Shown piece by piece: positions 33,701-45,054 of a stretch of 64,000 bases of DNA. Where the stretch lies: contig CM030366.1 of the NCBI GenBank assembly GCA_017893485.1, positions 47,242,283-47,306,282 of the forward strand. Direction: 5' to 3'. Source of the stretch: Hemerocallis citrina (lineage: Eukaryota; Streptophyta; Magnoliopsida; Asparagales; Asphodelaceae). Both the position numbers and the translations under genes were made by a program. A model generated the notes under the pieces. That model did no database searches. It saw only the letters and a program-made list of their open reading frames with translations, and had not been told where the DNA came from. Every line of letters starts with the position of its first letter. Position 1 is the stretch's first letter.

Positions 33701-36649
33701 TTGAGGAGTTTCTCAACCTCCTCCTTGATCGCCTGTTGCCTCTCGGGGGCAAACTTTTGCCTCTTCTGCTGGACAGGCTTGACCCCAGGAGTGACGCTCC
33801 GATGGTGCATTGAGAGTTATTCCGAGATCCCAGGCATGTTTACGGCAGTCCATACGAAGAGGCCATGATTCTCCCGTATACACCGGGATATATCTTGCTT
33901 TATGGAGGTGGAGCGAGTTTTGCTGACACAGAATGTCTTAGTGGTGTCTTCTTCGGAGAAGGCCACTTCTTCCAACTCGTCGACGGGCTCGGAGATAGTT
34001 TGGCCTCCTTCCTGAGGAAGTTCGAGCGCTTACAAAGAAAGAACCGGACCCCCCATTGAGGTCATGTAGCACTTCCGAGCCGCCTCTTGGCTTCCCCTCA
34101 CTTCTCCCACTCCTGAGGGAGTGGGGAACTTCATCTTCATATGGTAGGCTGAAGGGATGGCTTGAAGCACGGCCAAACCTGGTCTACCCAGGATAACATT
34201 ATAGGTGGCTTTGACGTCGACCCCCATGAAGTCCATTTGCTCCGTATTAGTTGTCGGGGCCTTTCCAGCCATTATGTCGAGGGTTATAATTCCCTCGACC
34301 GTAACCGGGATCCCTGTGAACCTGTGGAGGGTGTAACCCGCGGGCTTAAGCCGGTTCCTGGACAGCGGGAGGCCTTTGAAGGCTTCCAAGAAGTGTATGT
34401 TAACAGAGCTGCCATTATCTACTAAGACGCGACGAACTTCAAAGTTCGCCATGCGGAGATTTATGACAAGGGCATTGCAGTGGGGCGTGTAGACGCCCTC
34501 CAGGTCCCTGTCAGAGAACGTCACCGAGACTCCAAGGCCCTTTGGGGGAGGATGGCTCTGCACGGAGTTAACCTCTCTTACGAAGGCTTTTCGGAAGGAG
34601 TTGAAATCTCCCCCCATTGGGCTCTCGTGTATCAGGTGCAAGATGCCCTCCACTTTGACCTCCGGAGTCTACGTGCACTGCTCATTTTGCCTGTTAACCC
34701 CCTGAGGCAGCGAGGGCTGATCGGCTCGGTCCCTCTTTACGAACCGGTTGAGTTGCCCTCGCTAGATGAGGGCCTCGATTTCATCCTTCAAGGCCCGACA
34801 TTCATCTGTATCGTGCCCGTGGTCCCGATGGAAACGGCACCACTTACTCCGGTCCCTCTTCTTTGCCGGGGTGTTCATCCTTGGGGGAGGCGGTAGGAGG
34901 CTATCGTTCCCTATCTCCATGAGGATGGCAGATACACTCACATTAAGCGGAGTGAACTTCTCGAACTGAGGAGGGGGACGCCGCTGACCCTTATTGTCCT
35001 TTTGGAGCTTCTTAGCTCCTTCTTCTTCTGCACCCTTCTGCTTGTTCCCAGAAGAGGAGGCCTCGAAGGTAGGGCGGCGGACAGCTTCTTCCGCGTAGAT
35101 GTACTTCTCGCTCCGAAACTGGAGCTCTGAGAAGTTCCGAGGGGGCTTGTTGGCGAGGGACGCCCTGAGGTCGGCAATGAGGACGTTGGACTGGAAGGCG
35201 AGGGTGGCGCCGAGGGTTCCAAAGAAGTGATGGACCTAGCCTCGGCAGTGAATCGTTTGACATAATCCCTCAGTGGTTTGCCCTTCTTTTGGCTGAGGAA
35301 CAATAAGGTGTCGCTCGTCTTCTCGGCGCGCCGACTGCTCACGAAATGCATGACGAAAAGACCCTCGAACTGGTCGAAGGAGAAGATAGATGCCGGCGCT
35401 AGCCGGCCCCTTGAGTTTGGTCGGGAAGGTCTTGCACAGGAGGGAGTCGGATGCATGGTGGATCATCATGAGAGTTTTGAAACTCTCAATGTGATCTGCA
35501 GGGTCCGACTCCCCGTTATAGGTCTCGAAATTTGGAGGCTTGAAGTTTTTAGGAACTTGAGCCTCCCTAATGGTACGGGAGAATGGGGGCCTGCTCGGAC
35601 AAAGTCTCTTACTTGTCGCCTCTCGTCTTGGTCAAGCTGGCCTAGGCGCCTCTCCATCTCGTGGAGACGCCGGTAGACTGAGTCCTCCCTTGGGTCCTGT
35701 CTGGCCGAACCCCGGGAGTCGTTCTCATGTCGAGGAGGGCTGGGGATGCACCAGCGATGGCTCAGAGTAGGAGGTGGACTGAACGAGAGGCGAGGGTGAC
35801 TTGGAGTAAGGCATGGACTACGAGAGCGACGGTGGTGATCGGAAGAGGGATGGCGATGGCTCGCAGCCTGCCTAGGACTCAGGGAGCGGCGAGGATTGTA
35901 AGGAGCCAGTCGAGGACTACGGGATCGGCGAGGATTGTGAGGAGCCGGTCGAGGACTGCGGGATCGGCAAGGATGGTGAGGAGCCGGTCGAGGACTACGG
36001 GATCGGCGGGGATGGTGAGGAGCTGGCAATAGACTGGGAGCCCTACGGCCATTATTCGGGGCAGCGTTGAGAGCCCGAAGGACCGCCTCCTGAAATTACT
36101 GGAATTCTGCCCTTGTGACGGGGGCCTCCTACTCATGATGGTCCCGAGCAGCCTGGCGACTTGCCGGGGAATGGCTCCGTCTCGGGCGGTGTTGAGGCAA
36201 CTCTCTTCGTCTGCGGGGAGAGTTGGATGCCCCTCGGTTGGATCGGGTGGTGATCGGTCCCTGGCCTGCTCGCGGCGAGGGTTCGACCCTTGGGCCCGCC
36301 TCTCCTCCAGATGGGTATGGAGATCGGGTTCGTGCTCGGTCTGCCGACTGTTGATCACGTTCCGCAGATCCCTTGGAGTTGGGGGAGTATAGGTGGCCAT
36401 GGAGTCGGTGTCAGCATTATGGATGGAAACTCGAACCTGATGAACAGGTTGCTTGTGGCGACTCCGTCGAAAGGGTTCCCCCACTGTAGCCTGGGGTTCC
36501 AAAGGCTGGTGGACGGACTGTGGAGCCAGAGGATCGAGCTGCTGGGTTGGTTGGTTGGGAGGAGGGAGATCCCCCTACGCAGGAGGAGGAGGAGGGTGAG
36601 AAAAGGTTGTCCTTCGGTTGGAGTTGGTGGGTCTTTTCATGGGAGGCAT
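30794..36649 (-). pseudogene. gag-pol: gag-pol polyprotein of T2, frameshifted and dead
   Basis: Start ATG at 36649; integrase C-terminus ends at 30794. The pieces match T1 throughout: RS-rich gag, gag core, zinc motif region, DNGSS protease (34370-34400), reverse transcriptase, two RNase H domains and integrase. Several frameshifts split gag and RT. About 19 codons around the conserved GLKNAGATYQ motif are deleted near 33398, and the catalytic YVDD reads YIDA. At least four stops replace Gln codons of T1: plus-strand positions 31391-31393, 32450-32452, 32606-32608 and 32750-32752. The first RNase H has YLAAS at the catalytic Asp site, as in T1. It could move only with enzymes in trans. Confidence 0.92.
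35881..36036 (-). repeat. 39-bp minisatellite encoding RS repeats in T2 gag
   Basis: Four units of 39 bp (GGATCGGCGAGGATTGTGAG is the plus-strand core) encode a 13-residue RRSRSPRPAPHHP-type repeat in the gag N-terminus. T1 has a non-repetitive RS/RD-rich region at the same place. Confidence 0.88.
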
Positions 36650-36703
36650 GGCTAGGAGTTACGTGGGCTAAAGGAGGAAGAAGAGATTGCTTGTCGAATG
36701 AAG

Positions 36704-36721
36704 TTCCCACAGACGGCGCTA
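36704..36721 (-). promoter_or_regulatory. Primer-binding site of T2
   Basis: It matches the 18-base site of T1 with one transition (plus-strand T at 36720), three bases inside the 5' LTR. Confidence 0.75.
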
Positions 36722-36724
36722 ATC

Positions 36725-37305
36725 TGTTGCCGCTGAATTCGGGTGTGGGGGCAATAGATGAGATTTGTAGGTTCATGAGGACCTCACAAAGATCGATCCC
36801 TTCTTCTTCCTTGCAAATTGGTTGGATCCTTGGTGCTCCCTTGCGACCTGCACAAACGTTCGAGACACCGGGATGGACCCCGGCGACGAACCCTCCGACG
36901 ATCAAGTCAATACACAGAGAAAGATAAGGAGCAAAGCTCAAGTGTGCAAAGTGTGATCACCTTTTACAGTGGGAGGTCAGGGGAGTTTTATAGTCGCCAA
37001 TGGGATCTCCTTCAGGATCAGAGAGAATCCCTACTTCCCGGTGTGGCAGGATAAGGGTGGTTATAACCACCTCCTCCAAATCAGGGAGAGCCATGATTTC
37101 CTCCAATCCTGTTGAACTGACCCCTAACGGGTTGAGACCCGTTCTCAACTGGTCAGGTCCGTTCATGGGTTAGCGGGTCCAGGAGGAGGGACTCGGTTTC
37201 CAATTCGGACCCGTCTGTAGGCGAGATTACCATTTTGCCCCTGGGACTTTGAGATTCATGCCCGCTTTGAATGGTTCTGATTTAACCCCATTTTTAGCCA
37301 TATCA
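36725..37305 (-). repeat. 5' LTR of T2
   Basis: 581 bp, TG...CA ends, same length as the 3' LTR. A minus-strand CTATAAAAC TATA-like box lies near 36990, and the CCTCCGACGATCAAG block at 36892-36906. Confidence 0.93.
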
Positions 37306-38444
37306 CGACTTTTTACATTAAAACCCATCTCTTTCGAAGTATTTACAAAAATAGTTTTTTTATTCAGAAAAATCCCAAAATTTAGGATATACTTAATTAT
37401 AAATAGGAGAATTTATTTGAAAATCTAAAAGTGGAGATTTGCACCCCAAAAATATTTGCACATGTTTTGCGTGTAATTTTGAGAAATTCATAAAATAGTC
37501 AAATAAATTCAAATAAACCTGAAAATTAAAATATCATAAATAAATTAGGAAAATCAATCATTAGCCATAAAATTTTAAGAACTCAAAATCTTCTAACTCT
37601 GCACGTGTGTTGCACGTGCAAATTGTAATTTTAAGAAAATAGTCAAAATAGTCAACTTTACCAATATAATATTATTTAATAATGCAAAATAAATTATTTT
37701 ATTTTGCGGGGTATTACATAGACATTATGTGAATAGGCTTACTGACCCTCGACATACGAATATACTAGGGACACAACACCACACAATCCTGGAATACATT
37801 CGTTGGACTACAAACAGAGCCCATTCTTACGTTTCCAAAGTTCTATCACATCTCCACTAGTGTCTGTCCTTAGTTTGATTATTATTAATTAAAACACAAT
37901 TTCCCCTCCCTAGAGTTGGTGTACCCTGCCAGACTTAATTCCACTATAACAACACCAAGATCCCAACTGGCCAAGATCCACACAATCTCATCTGCCAGTT
38001 TACGGAATCCCACTCAATCTCTAGAGACTCACAACTCAAATATCAACACAAATCTTTCATTAAAAACTCTTGATTCCATTATCAGTTTGTTCATGTTAAG
38101 AAAAATTCTTAAATCAAGCAAATCCAAATTTATTTGAATACTCACAACTTTTTCTGAAATAAAATCTGAGATTAAATCTCTTAAACAACTGAGTTTCACA
38201 TTTGAAATCATAGAAAAATCACAAAACATCAATCTCTTGAAATCCGTATATATTTCGCTTTCTAAAGCCGTAGGAATACGAGTTAAACTCTATTATAATC
38301 AAAATATAACTCTCTATAAAATACAGTAATCTGTAGCAAAAACTTCATCTAAAATAGTAGTTCAATAATCCATAGGTTTGAAGAATTAATCGTTCAAGAA
38401 AAACAACAGAACTCAACCAAACAACAAAATAGCAGGTGTCGGTC

Positions 38445-38555
38445 GACAAACATTTTAGTTCAAAAAAGTCACGGTCGACTGACATGCCAAAACTCAAATT
38501 CCCAAACAATGACAGTCGACTGTCATTTTAGTTCAAAATCAGGACAGTCGACCGA
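38445..38555. repeat. GTCGAC palindrome cluster in element A
   Basis: One exact CAGTCGACTG at 38513-38522, and variants CGGTCGACTG at about 38472, CAGTCGACCG near 38545 and GGTCGACA near 38447. Position and spacing match the cluster in element B. Confidence 0.8.
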
Positions 38556-38764
38556 CATGTCAAAAGCAGCCACTTTAAAATTCGTGCACTTCACAACTGA
38601 TACGTAGTTTAAAATTCTAAATGCATGAATTTATCAAATTAAAACCCTCAGATGATCAAATACAACTTATCCAACATATTGGAGTTCATAAATCAAATCA
38701 AACTCTCAACAATTTCATAAAAAGAGCAATTTTCAACTAAACTCTTCGAATCAGGAAATGTGTG

Positions 38765-38769
<5 letters not shown>

Positions 38770-38798
<29 letters not shown>
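38770..38798. repeat. GT microsatellite
   Basis: Uninterrupted TG dinucleotide run in element A. Confidence 0.9.
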
Positions 38799-40058
38799 AG
38801 TAAATTCATCAAGAATCATTGTATATGAGTAGTATGATGTTCAATTCAATCTCAATATCAATCGAAAATCCACTTGAAAACTTCTCAAAACACCAAAAAA
38901 CACTTTTCGGCCTGCATATCATCAGATCCGAAATCATACCTAGTTCAACCCTTCAAAAACTTGATCTTTTGATCCCAAAACTCTCTTGCGACTTGTTAAA
39001 CACATATTCAAACTAGTTATATCAATTTGCCCTTGATTTTATGCTTCTACAACAGTCATTAGTCACATTTTCCTCATCACAAACCTCAATCAGATTATAT
39101 CCACACATCGACAGTAAAGAATCCACCTTTAACCAACTATATGCATTACACATCTTACAAATCTCAATACACATGATTAAAACAGCGAGACTATCACGTA
39201 AACAGCACAAACATGAGTACTACTAATTTCCAATTATTCTTAGATAATCTATATAGTAGATTTATTCATCGTCTGCATATTATTCATGAGAAATCTTGTT
39301 TTGACTACTCTTTCATTGATTTAATTCACTACATCATCATACAATCATCTATCATGCATCCTACTAGGTAAATTATCACATTCAACATGTATAGAACAAC
39401 AAAAGACAAAACATATCACTCACCTCAATGAAGAATTCCAAAACGAAGAAATAATTAAAGAAAAATTCTTCCTTTGCCAAAATCCAATATCCTCGCTTCT
39501 AAACTCCGATAGATCAATAATAAAAGAATGCCTTTGCTTTTGTGCAGAAAAGCGACGGCTGTAGCAGCCCCTATATAGGCCGAAATCAGTTTTCTAGGGT
39601 TTTACAAGTTTTATGAAAATATCCTTCAATAGTTTATTCATTTACATATATAGACATCCTTTAATAAATTAGCAAAATAGACCAAACTTATTAGGATAAA
39701 AATAAATCTTTTTACCTCTGAGTTGGCCGGCCATCATGCTCAGCCCAGAAAACCAAAAATTTGGAGTTTTTACTCCAAGTGGTAATTTTGCGCAAAAGTC
39801 CTCCAATTTTGAGTATTTGCAAATATGCCAAATAAATATAAAAAAAATCCAGAAAATTCATAGATAATATCTACAAATACATATTAGTTTTTCTCATAAT
39901 ATTTTATGACTTTGAATTTCTGAAGAAAATATTTGCACGTATTTTGCACGTGCAAAAAGATAAATTTCAGAAAAATATTTATTTAATCACCAAAAATCAC
40001 TTTAATTCAATTATTAATCTAAAAAACATTATTTAAAGCTCTAGTGTGTTACAATTTC

Positions 40059-40240
40059 TTTTTGTATTTCCGTAGGTAGTTTTTTTGGTTACTCTACTAG
40101 TTATTAATAAAAATTCTATTGTTTCCTTATCAGTTATATGCTTTCTTTCTATCAATCTTTTGTCAACATGTCGTATTTTATATTTTGAAAGATTTTTTTA
40201 ATCTTAGTATATATATATTTTTTTTTGAAGTATCTTTGTA
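40059..40240 (-). pseudogene. Endogenous caulimovirid remnant, right part
   Basis: After removing element A and one copy of its ATTTC duplication, the minus-strand sequence here joins the frame-bearing block at 19090. A Lys/Arg/Ile-rich open stretch crosses the join in one frame, which supports the two flanks having been contiguous. The right boundary is approximate. The assignment depends on the left part. Confidence 0.4.
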
Positions 40241-40875
40241 TAAAGTTTGGAGGATATTATAATTTATAATTTCTAAAGTTGGATTATATAGAAAAATTGT
40301 TTTTTTATGTTTTTATATTTAACTGGGTCGGTTTGATAAAATAGATTTAAAAAGTGGGTCTGTTGGATAATTATTTTGGATATTGGGTCAGTTTGAAAAT
40401 AATTATTGAAAGTGGGTCAGTTGCTTACATACACTCGCCGAATGCCCGGAGTTGGGCCAATTGGTGATATACTGGCATCATCGGATTTTTCAGTGACGGT
40501 GTCAGTACTGGTCGTTCATCAGTTTGACCATACTAGGAATGTTGATTTGACTGATGAATCCACGCCGAACTACATCTAAATTTATGTTCAACTCCACCAA
40601 ATGATTTGGTGTTGGCGGATTGAATGCTGCTTAAAGATCTCAAAAAATACATTGGTACCGAAGTACTTATAACGTATTAGATACTATATCATCAGGAGAG
40701 AGGGTGAAGTCTATTTGCCATGCATGTACATGCAGTGAACCTGCTGTTACATTGTAACTCATTTTCTTATCACATATATTGTTCTTGCCAAAGAAAAACA
40801 TATTGTTCTCCAAGTCAATGGAAAAAGACTGGTCGAAGTTGCTAATTGTAAATATGTATATAGTAACATATAGGT
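40241..40875. other. Intergenic DNA, nothing recognised
   Basis: AT-rich, with a GTGGGTCAGTT-like word repeated three times at 40325-40425. Frames are short and unremarkable. Confidence 0.4.
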
Positions 40876-40884
40876 AATATATAT

Positions 40885-41053
40885 GGGAAATGCTCCATTG
40901 AAAACGCAAATATTGTGAAAACACGTGAAAATCACCTGGACCGTTGTTGATAATGCATTATAACCTAAGCCGTTGTTTCCAACAACAACCCAACGGCCTA
41001 GGCTTGTTTTCATGTATTCCACGCTACAGAACGTTTTCAATAGAGCATTTTCC
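40885..41053. mobile_element. Mutator-type MITE, 169 bp
   Basis: Terminal inverted repeats GGGAAATGCTCCATTGAAAA and GGAAAATGCTCTATTGAAAA (reverse complement of the right end). Perfect 9-bp duplications AATATATAT lie at 40876-40884 and 41054-41062. The 9-bp length and the GGGAAATGC ends fit the Mutator superfamily. No coding capacity. Confidence 0.88.
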
Positions 41054-41147
41054 AATATATATAGATGCAGACTGAGAGGTAAAGTAATACCAAGTGTTTT
41101 TTTAGATCAAGTTTTTTCTTCGTTACACCATAAGCAACACTCACCAT

Positions 41148-41344
41148 CAGGGCCGGCCCTACCCTAGAGGCGGGTAAGGCGGCCGTCTTAGGCTTCCGGA
41201 GATTTCGCGATTTTAGAGGCCCCAAATTTGAACTTCCCTTGTAAATATAGACACGTATTTTGCACGTAAAAATATATATATATATTGTTAGGGGCCCCAT
41301 TTCAGAAGTTCGCCTAGGACCTCCGGAACTCAGGGTCAGCCCTG
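41148..41344. mobile_element. hAT-type MITE, 197 bp
   Basis: Ends are CAGGGCCGGCCCT and AGGGTCAGCCCTG, imperfect inverted repeats of the CAGGGCCGGC type known for hAT-derived MITEs. Perfect 8-bp duplications CTCACCAT lie at 41140-41147 and 41345-41352. No coding capacity. Confidence 0.92.
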
Positions 41345-41560
41345 CTCACCATCCATCCGCCAAGCTAAAAGGACTTTTGTTTACGTGTTTTTTGTTGGTT
41401 GTAGTTGGTATTGTTTGAAACTATACAGTTCAACTAATGTATGGAATGGGCTTTTTTTTTTAATTAGCATGATGTTATAGTATGGTTCAATGAAACACAA
41501 GTAGGTGAAGTCTGGAGCATCATTGTTCCGTGCATATAGCAAGAGCTTTAATAACATCTA

Positions 41561-42033
41561 TGATGTGGGTAAAAATAGCAGATGATCTTCACCGCTCGAT
41601 CTTGAATGAAGCTCGAGGAGATCCCATGACAGCTTGTGGACCGACTATAGGTCCATCACCCAAATCCAACCCAACGTGAATCGGGTCGCATTCCTGATCA
41701 GGGGATCTGGGAATATTCCATAATCAGGCTCGCATGCCTATAAATACAGCCAAACCTCTACTGTAATCAGGTAATCACTATTTCACCACTTAAGTCTCTC
41801 TTAATCCTCTGGTTATTGACTTGACCGTCGGAGGATCTGTCTCCGGGAGTCCTCCCGGTGTTTCAGACTTTTTTGCAGGATATTCGGCGAACTATCAACT
41901 GCTCTCATATCCACCAGATCCAATCATATCAACATCACAGAAGGGTCAGATCGGCGCCTGAGATCTTAGCTTTCTCTTCACCGATAGAATTCACATTATC
42001 TGTTGCCCCCACACGCGAAAACAAGTAGCATCA
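41561..42033 (+). repeat. 5' LTR of T3 (about 473 bp)
   Basis: It begins TGATGTGGGTAAAAATAGC, has TATAAATA at 41739-41746 and TTGACCGTCGGAGGATC at 41819-41835. It ends near AGTAGCATCA at 42033, after a GTTGCCCCCACACGCGA stretch equivalent to the LTR ends of T1 and T2. Confidence 0.8.
41739..41746 (+). promoter_or_regulatory. TATA box of the T3 LTR
   Basis: TATAAATA about 180 bases into the LTR, upstream of a CT-rich leader and the CGTCGGAGG block. Confidence 0.6.
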
Positions 42034-42034
42034 T

Positions 42035-42056
42035 ATTGTCATTGTCTATGAGAAAC
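42035..42056 (+). promoter_or_regulatory. Degenerate primer-binding site of T3
   Basis: ATTGTCATTGTCTATGAGAA aligns with ATTGGCGCCGTCTGTGGGAA of T1. Four of the five changes are C-to-T or G-to-A transitions. Confidence 0.6.
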
Positions 42057-44407
42057 ACAGATCCGAGCCTCTTCTTCAGACTCTACTCCGTGAGCGACAT
42101 TTCCTATGGCCCCCATGCCAAGACGACCCCACCCAGTGGGCATCAGTCCGACCCTCCACTTCCTCCTCCATGCCAGACACGAAGTCGAGCTGCCACTCAA
42201 GGATCTTGATAGCTGCAGGAACAAGGGCCGCAGAAACCCGCCTTGAGCGCATCCGGCAAGGTAGCACGACAGCTCGCTCATCCGGTTGTTTTTGACCTGA
42301 GAAATGTCATCAACAACCGATAGAACGAGGATGACCTCCGAAATAGCCCCAACTGATCCAGGAATGGAGGGGAGCCCTCGACCACAATCCAGGTCAGAGT
42401 CACCTTTCCGCCCATGGTCGAGACCGAGAGCGCAGCCACTCTCCGAGGGACCGCCGACCCTCGAACCCGCGGGGACGGAGGTTACGTGATGAGGGCGAAG
42501 TTCCAAGAATTCTGGGATGAAATCCTCCGGGCCATCCGAGGTGGGACTCGGACCGAGCAATGCACTGAACGTGCGAAACAAGCTGAGAACAAGAACAACG
42601 AGTCCCACCGGTCAACCTAATCCGAGGGACGGGAAGACCCAATCCTCAAATGATTGCAAGAAACAGAAGAACGCCATGCTCGGATCGGCAAAGGTGAGAG
42701 GCAGTCCGAACAGGCCACCATTCTCCTCCCAAATCCTCGACGCACCCGTCCTGAGGAGTTTCAAACCTTTACCGTTCAAAACCTACAACGGAGAAACTGT
42801 AGCGCCCCGATTTCCATATAACTGGGAAACCGTGACACATGCCAAGATCTTTCCTTCAATTAGTCACGATACACAAAATGCTGGGAATTAAAACTTTTTA
42901 TTCAATACAGAGTTACCACGCAGTGATTACAAATATTAGTTTGTAATACCAACTGTAGCGCCTGCTATTTTTCCTTTTTGACTCCAAACTCAATTCTTCC
43001 AATTTCTATATCACTTTAACCATAAACTAAGATAGTTGTGTTTCAGGGAAAATTTCGGCAGAGTTTCCCCTGTAATTTCTACCCCGAAACACAAAAAGCT
43101 TACGGAATTCTGCTCTAAATTCCGTACCTCACATCACAGGCAATAATATCACGGGCTCCCCAGGCCAAAATAAGCATCATCACACAGGCAATATATATAT
43201 ATATATGCTCTGGGGGCCAAACTCATAACGGTTTATCAATTATCAATTAAAAACCATAAATCCTTTTGAAAACGTAGTAAGTTTTTAGAAAATAACTTGT
43301 AAAAGCTTACCACAGCGCCCGGTACTCCACAACGAGATAGGTGCGGGTCCAAACCATATCATGCCACTCCACACTCTACTCTCTATCATCATCCACATAC
43401 TTATACATCAGAAATACAATTTAGAGCATAAAACCTTTACTATTTACAATTAAACCATAACAACAAATAGTAAAGTAAAGCTCCACTCCACCGGAACCTG
43501 AACCTATACCTCACCTCTGCACCGCTGAGGACCTGTAATAGTAGGGGCCTAGGATAGTCCAGAGACCCCCTAACCCCCCAAACACTAAGGAGTTAGCCAT
43601 TTCTGGCGTGAGTACAATATATTAATAAGCAAATAAATTAAACTTATAAGTAAAACAGAATGAATTTATGAATACCAAGATAAACCTGAACATGTAAATG
43701 TCATATACGGAAATTCACATCAAATACTCACTGCATCACTTCCCGTATGCGTATCCACGCCTGCTCACAAACATACTTATCTTTGATTTGGAAAATCATT
43801 TCCAAATTAGTCGATTAAGGCCCATCACTTTACGCCTTAAGCAAATATTCCTGTAGCTTATTCTCCCATTAAGCTTTACATTCACACGCACTCTATTTCC
43901 ACATAAACTTCATCTTATTTACCATTCATTTGCAATTACATACTCGCGACGTATATTCCTTCGTGATCTCATATCGCATAACATCACCTTCATTCATTCT
44001 TACAACATATATCATCACGTCTCGCAATACATCACTTTTACACTCATCACGCAGTTCAACTATCACACTCACAATTCAGCTTGAATGAAAAATAAACGTG
44101 TATCCTGATTTCCTAGTGTTCGTGTATACCATGACCTGAGTCTAATGTAAAAATGCAGAGTATAGAACAGATGCACTTAGTCTAACATCAGCAAGACTCA
44201 GGATGCACATGCATCCTATACTACATGTGACCCAGGTCAAGCCAACGTACTTAGTCTAATGCAAGCGAGACTTTAGAAATGTATGCATCCCATACTACAT
44301 ACTTTCCAAATCAAGCCGTTGTCTCTAAGTTTAGGGATTCGAACCCTCGCTACGCAATGCATTCTAATTCGGTCCACTTCCTGTTCCCGATAGATCGTGG
44401 CAATGAG

Positions 44408-45054
44408 GTTGCAGTCAACGGTCCCACCGCTCTGCAGTCAACAGCCGTGACAATAAAGATATACGGTCCCACCGTATGGCAGTCAACGGTCCCACCGTTC
44501 TGCAGTCAACAGCCGTGACGATAAATATATACGGTCCCACCGTATGGCAGTCAACGGTCCCACCGTTTTGCAGTCAACAGCTGTAACGATGAAGATATAC
44601 GGTCCCACCGTATGGCAGACAGCGGTCCCACCGTTCTGCAGTCAACAGCCGTAACGATAAAGATATACGGTCCCACCGTATGGCAGACAACGGTCCCACC
44701 GTTCTGCAGTCAACAGCCGTGACGATAAATATATACGGTCCCACCGTATGGCAGTCAACGGTCTCACCGTTCTGCAGTCAACAGCCATGACGATAAAGAT
44801 ATACGGTCCCACCATATGGCAGACAACGGTCCCATCATTCTGCAGTCAACAGCCGTGACGATAAATATATACGGTCCCACCGTATGGCAGTCAACGGTCC
44901 CACCGTTCTGCAGTCAACAGCCGTGACAATAAAGATATACGGTCCACCGTATGGCAGACAACGGTCCCACCGTTCTGCAGTCAACAGCCGTGACGATAAA
45001 TATATACGGTCCCACCGTATGGCAGTCAACGGTCCCACCGTTCTGCAGTCAACT
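44408..45054. repeat. 68-bp tandem array in element D
   Basis: ACGGTCCCACCGTATGGCAG recurs at 44463, 44531, 44599, 44667, 44735, 44803 and onward: an exact 68-bp period, about nine units. ACGGTCCCACCGT is a hairpin, and a second version (AACGGTCCCACCGTT) occurs in the same unit. Confidence 0.95.

Larger units (their letters stand above)
23295..37305 (-). mobile_element. Complete Tat-lineage Gypsy element T2 nested in B
   Basis: Two 581-bp LTRs (23295-23875 and 36725-37305) flank it. Target duplications are CGGCT (23290-23294) and CGACT (37306-37310), one base apart. On the minus strand the order is 5' LTR, primer site, broken gag-pol, 117-119-bp repeats, then opposite-strand accessory genes (26688-29951), a 120-bp repeat array and the 3' LTR. 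I count about 34 differences between the LTRs by eye (roughly 6%), an older insertion than the Athila copy downstream. Confidence 0.94.
19987..37718. mobile_element. Element B: second solo-LTR-like unit of the same family, split by T2
   Basis: It begins TGTAGCACCCCGAATTTCC at 19987 and ends GGGGTATTACA at 37718, with the duplication TAGAC at 19982-19986 and 37719-37723. Without T2 it is about 3.7 kb. Its ends form an imperfect inverted repeat (TGTAGCACCCCG against CGGGGTATTACA). It is homologous to element A over most of its length; for example 20940-21190 matches 37760-38010. No coding sequence is seen. Confidence 0.88.
19091..40053. mobile_element. Element A: solo-LTR-like unit, TGTAGCACCCC family, split by element B
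   Basis: It begins TGTAGCACCCCAAGTTTCC at 19091 and ends GTGTTACA at 40053, with ATTTC on both sides (19086-19090 and 40054-40058). Without the nested B (19987-37718) and its duplication it is about 3.2 kb. It has TG...CA ends but no internal LTR pair, primer site or coding sequence, so it looks like a large solo LTR. The ends resemble those of Del/Tekay-type Gypsy LTRs, from memory. It carries GAATAGGCCTGC...CCCTCGAC subrepeats and GTCGAC-centred palindromes at 38445-38555. Confidence 0.85.
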
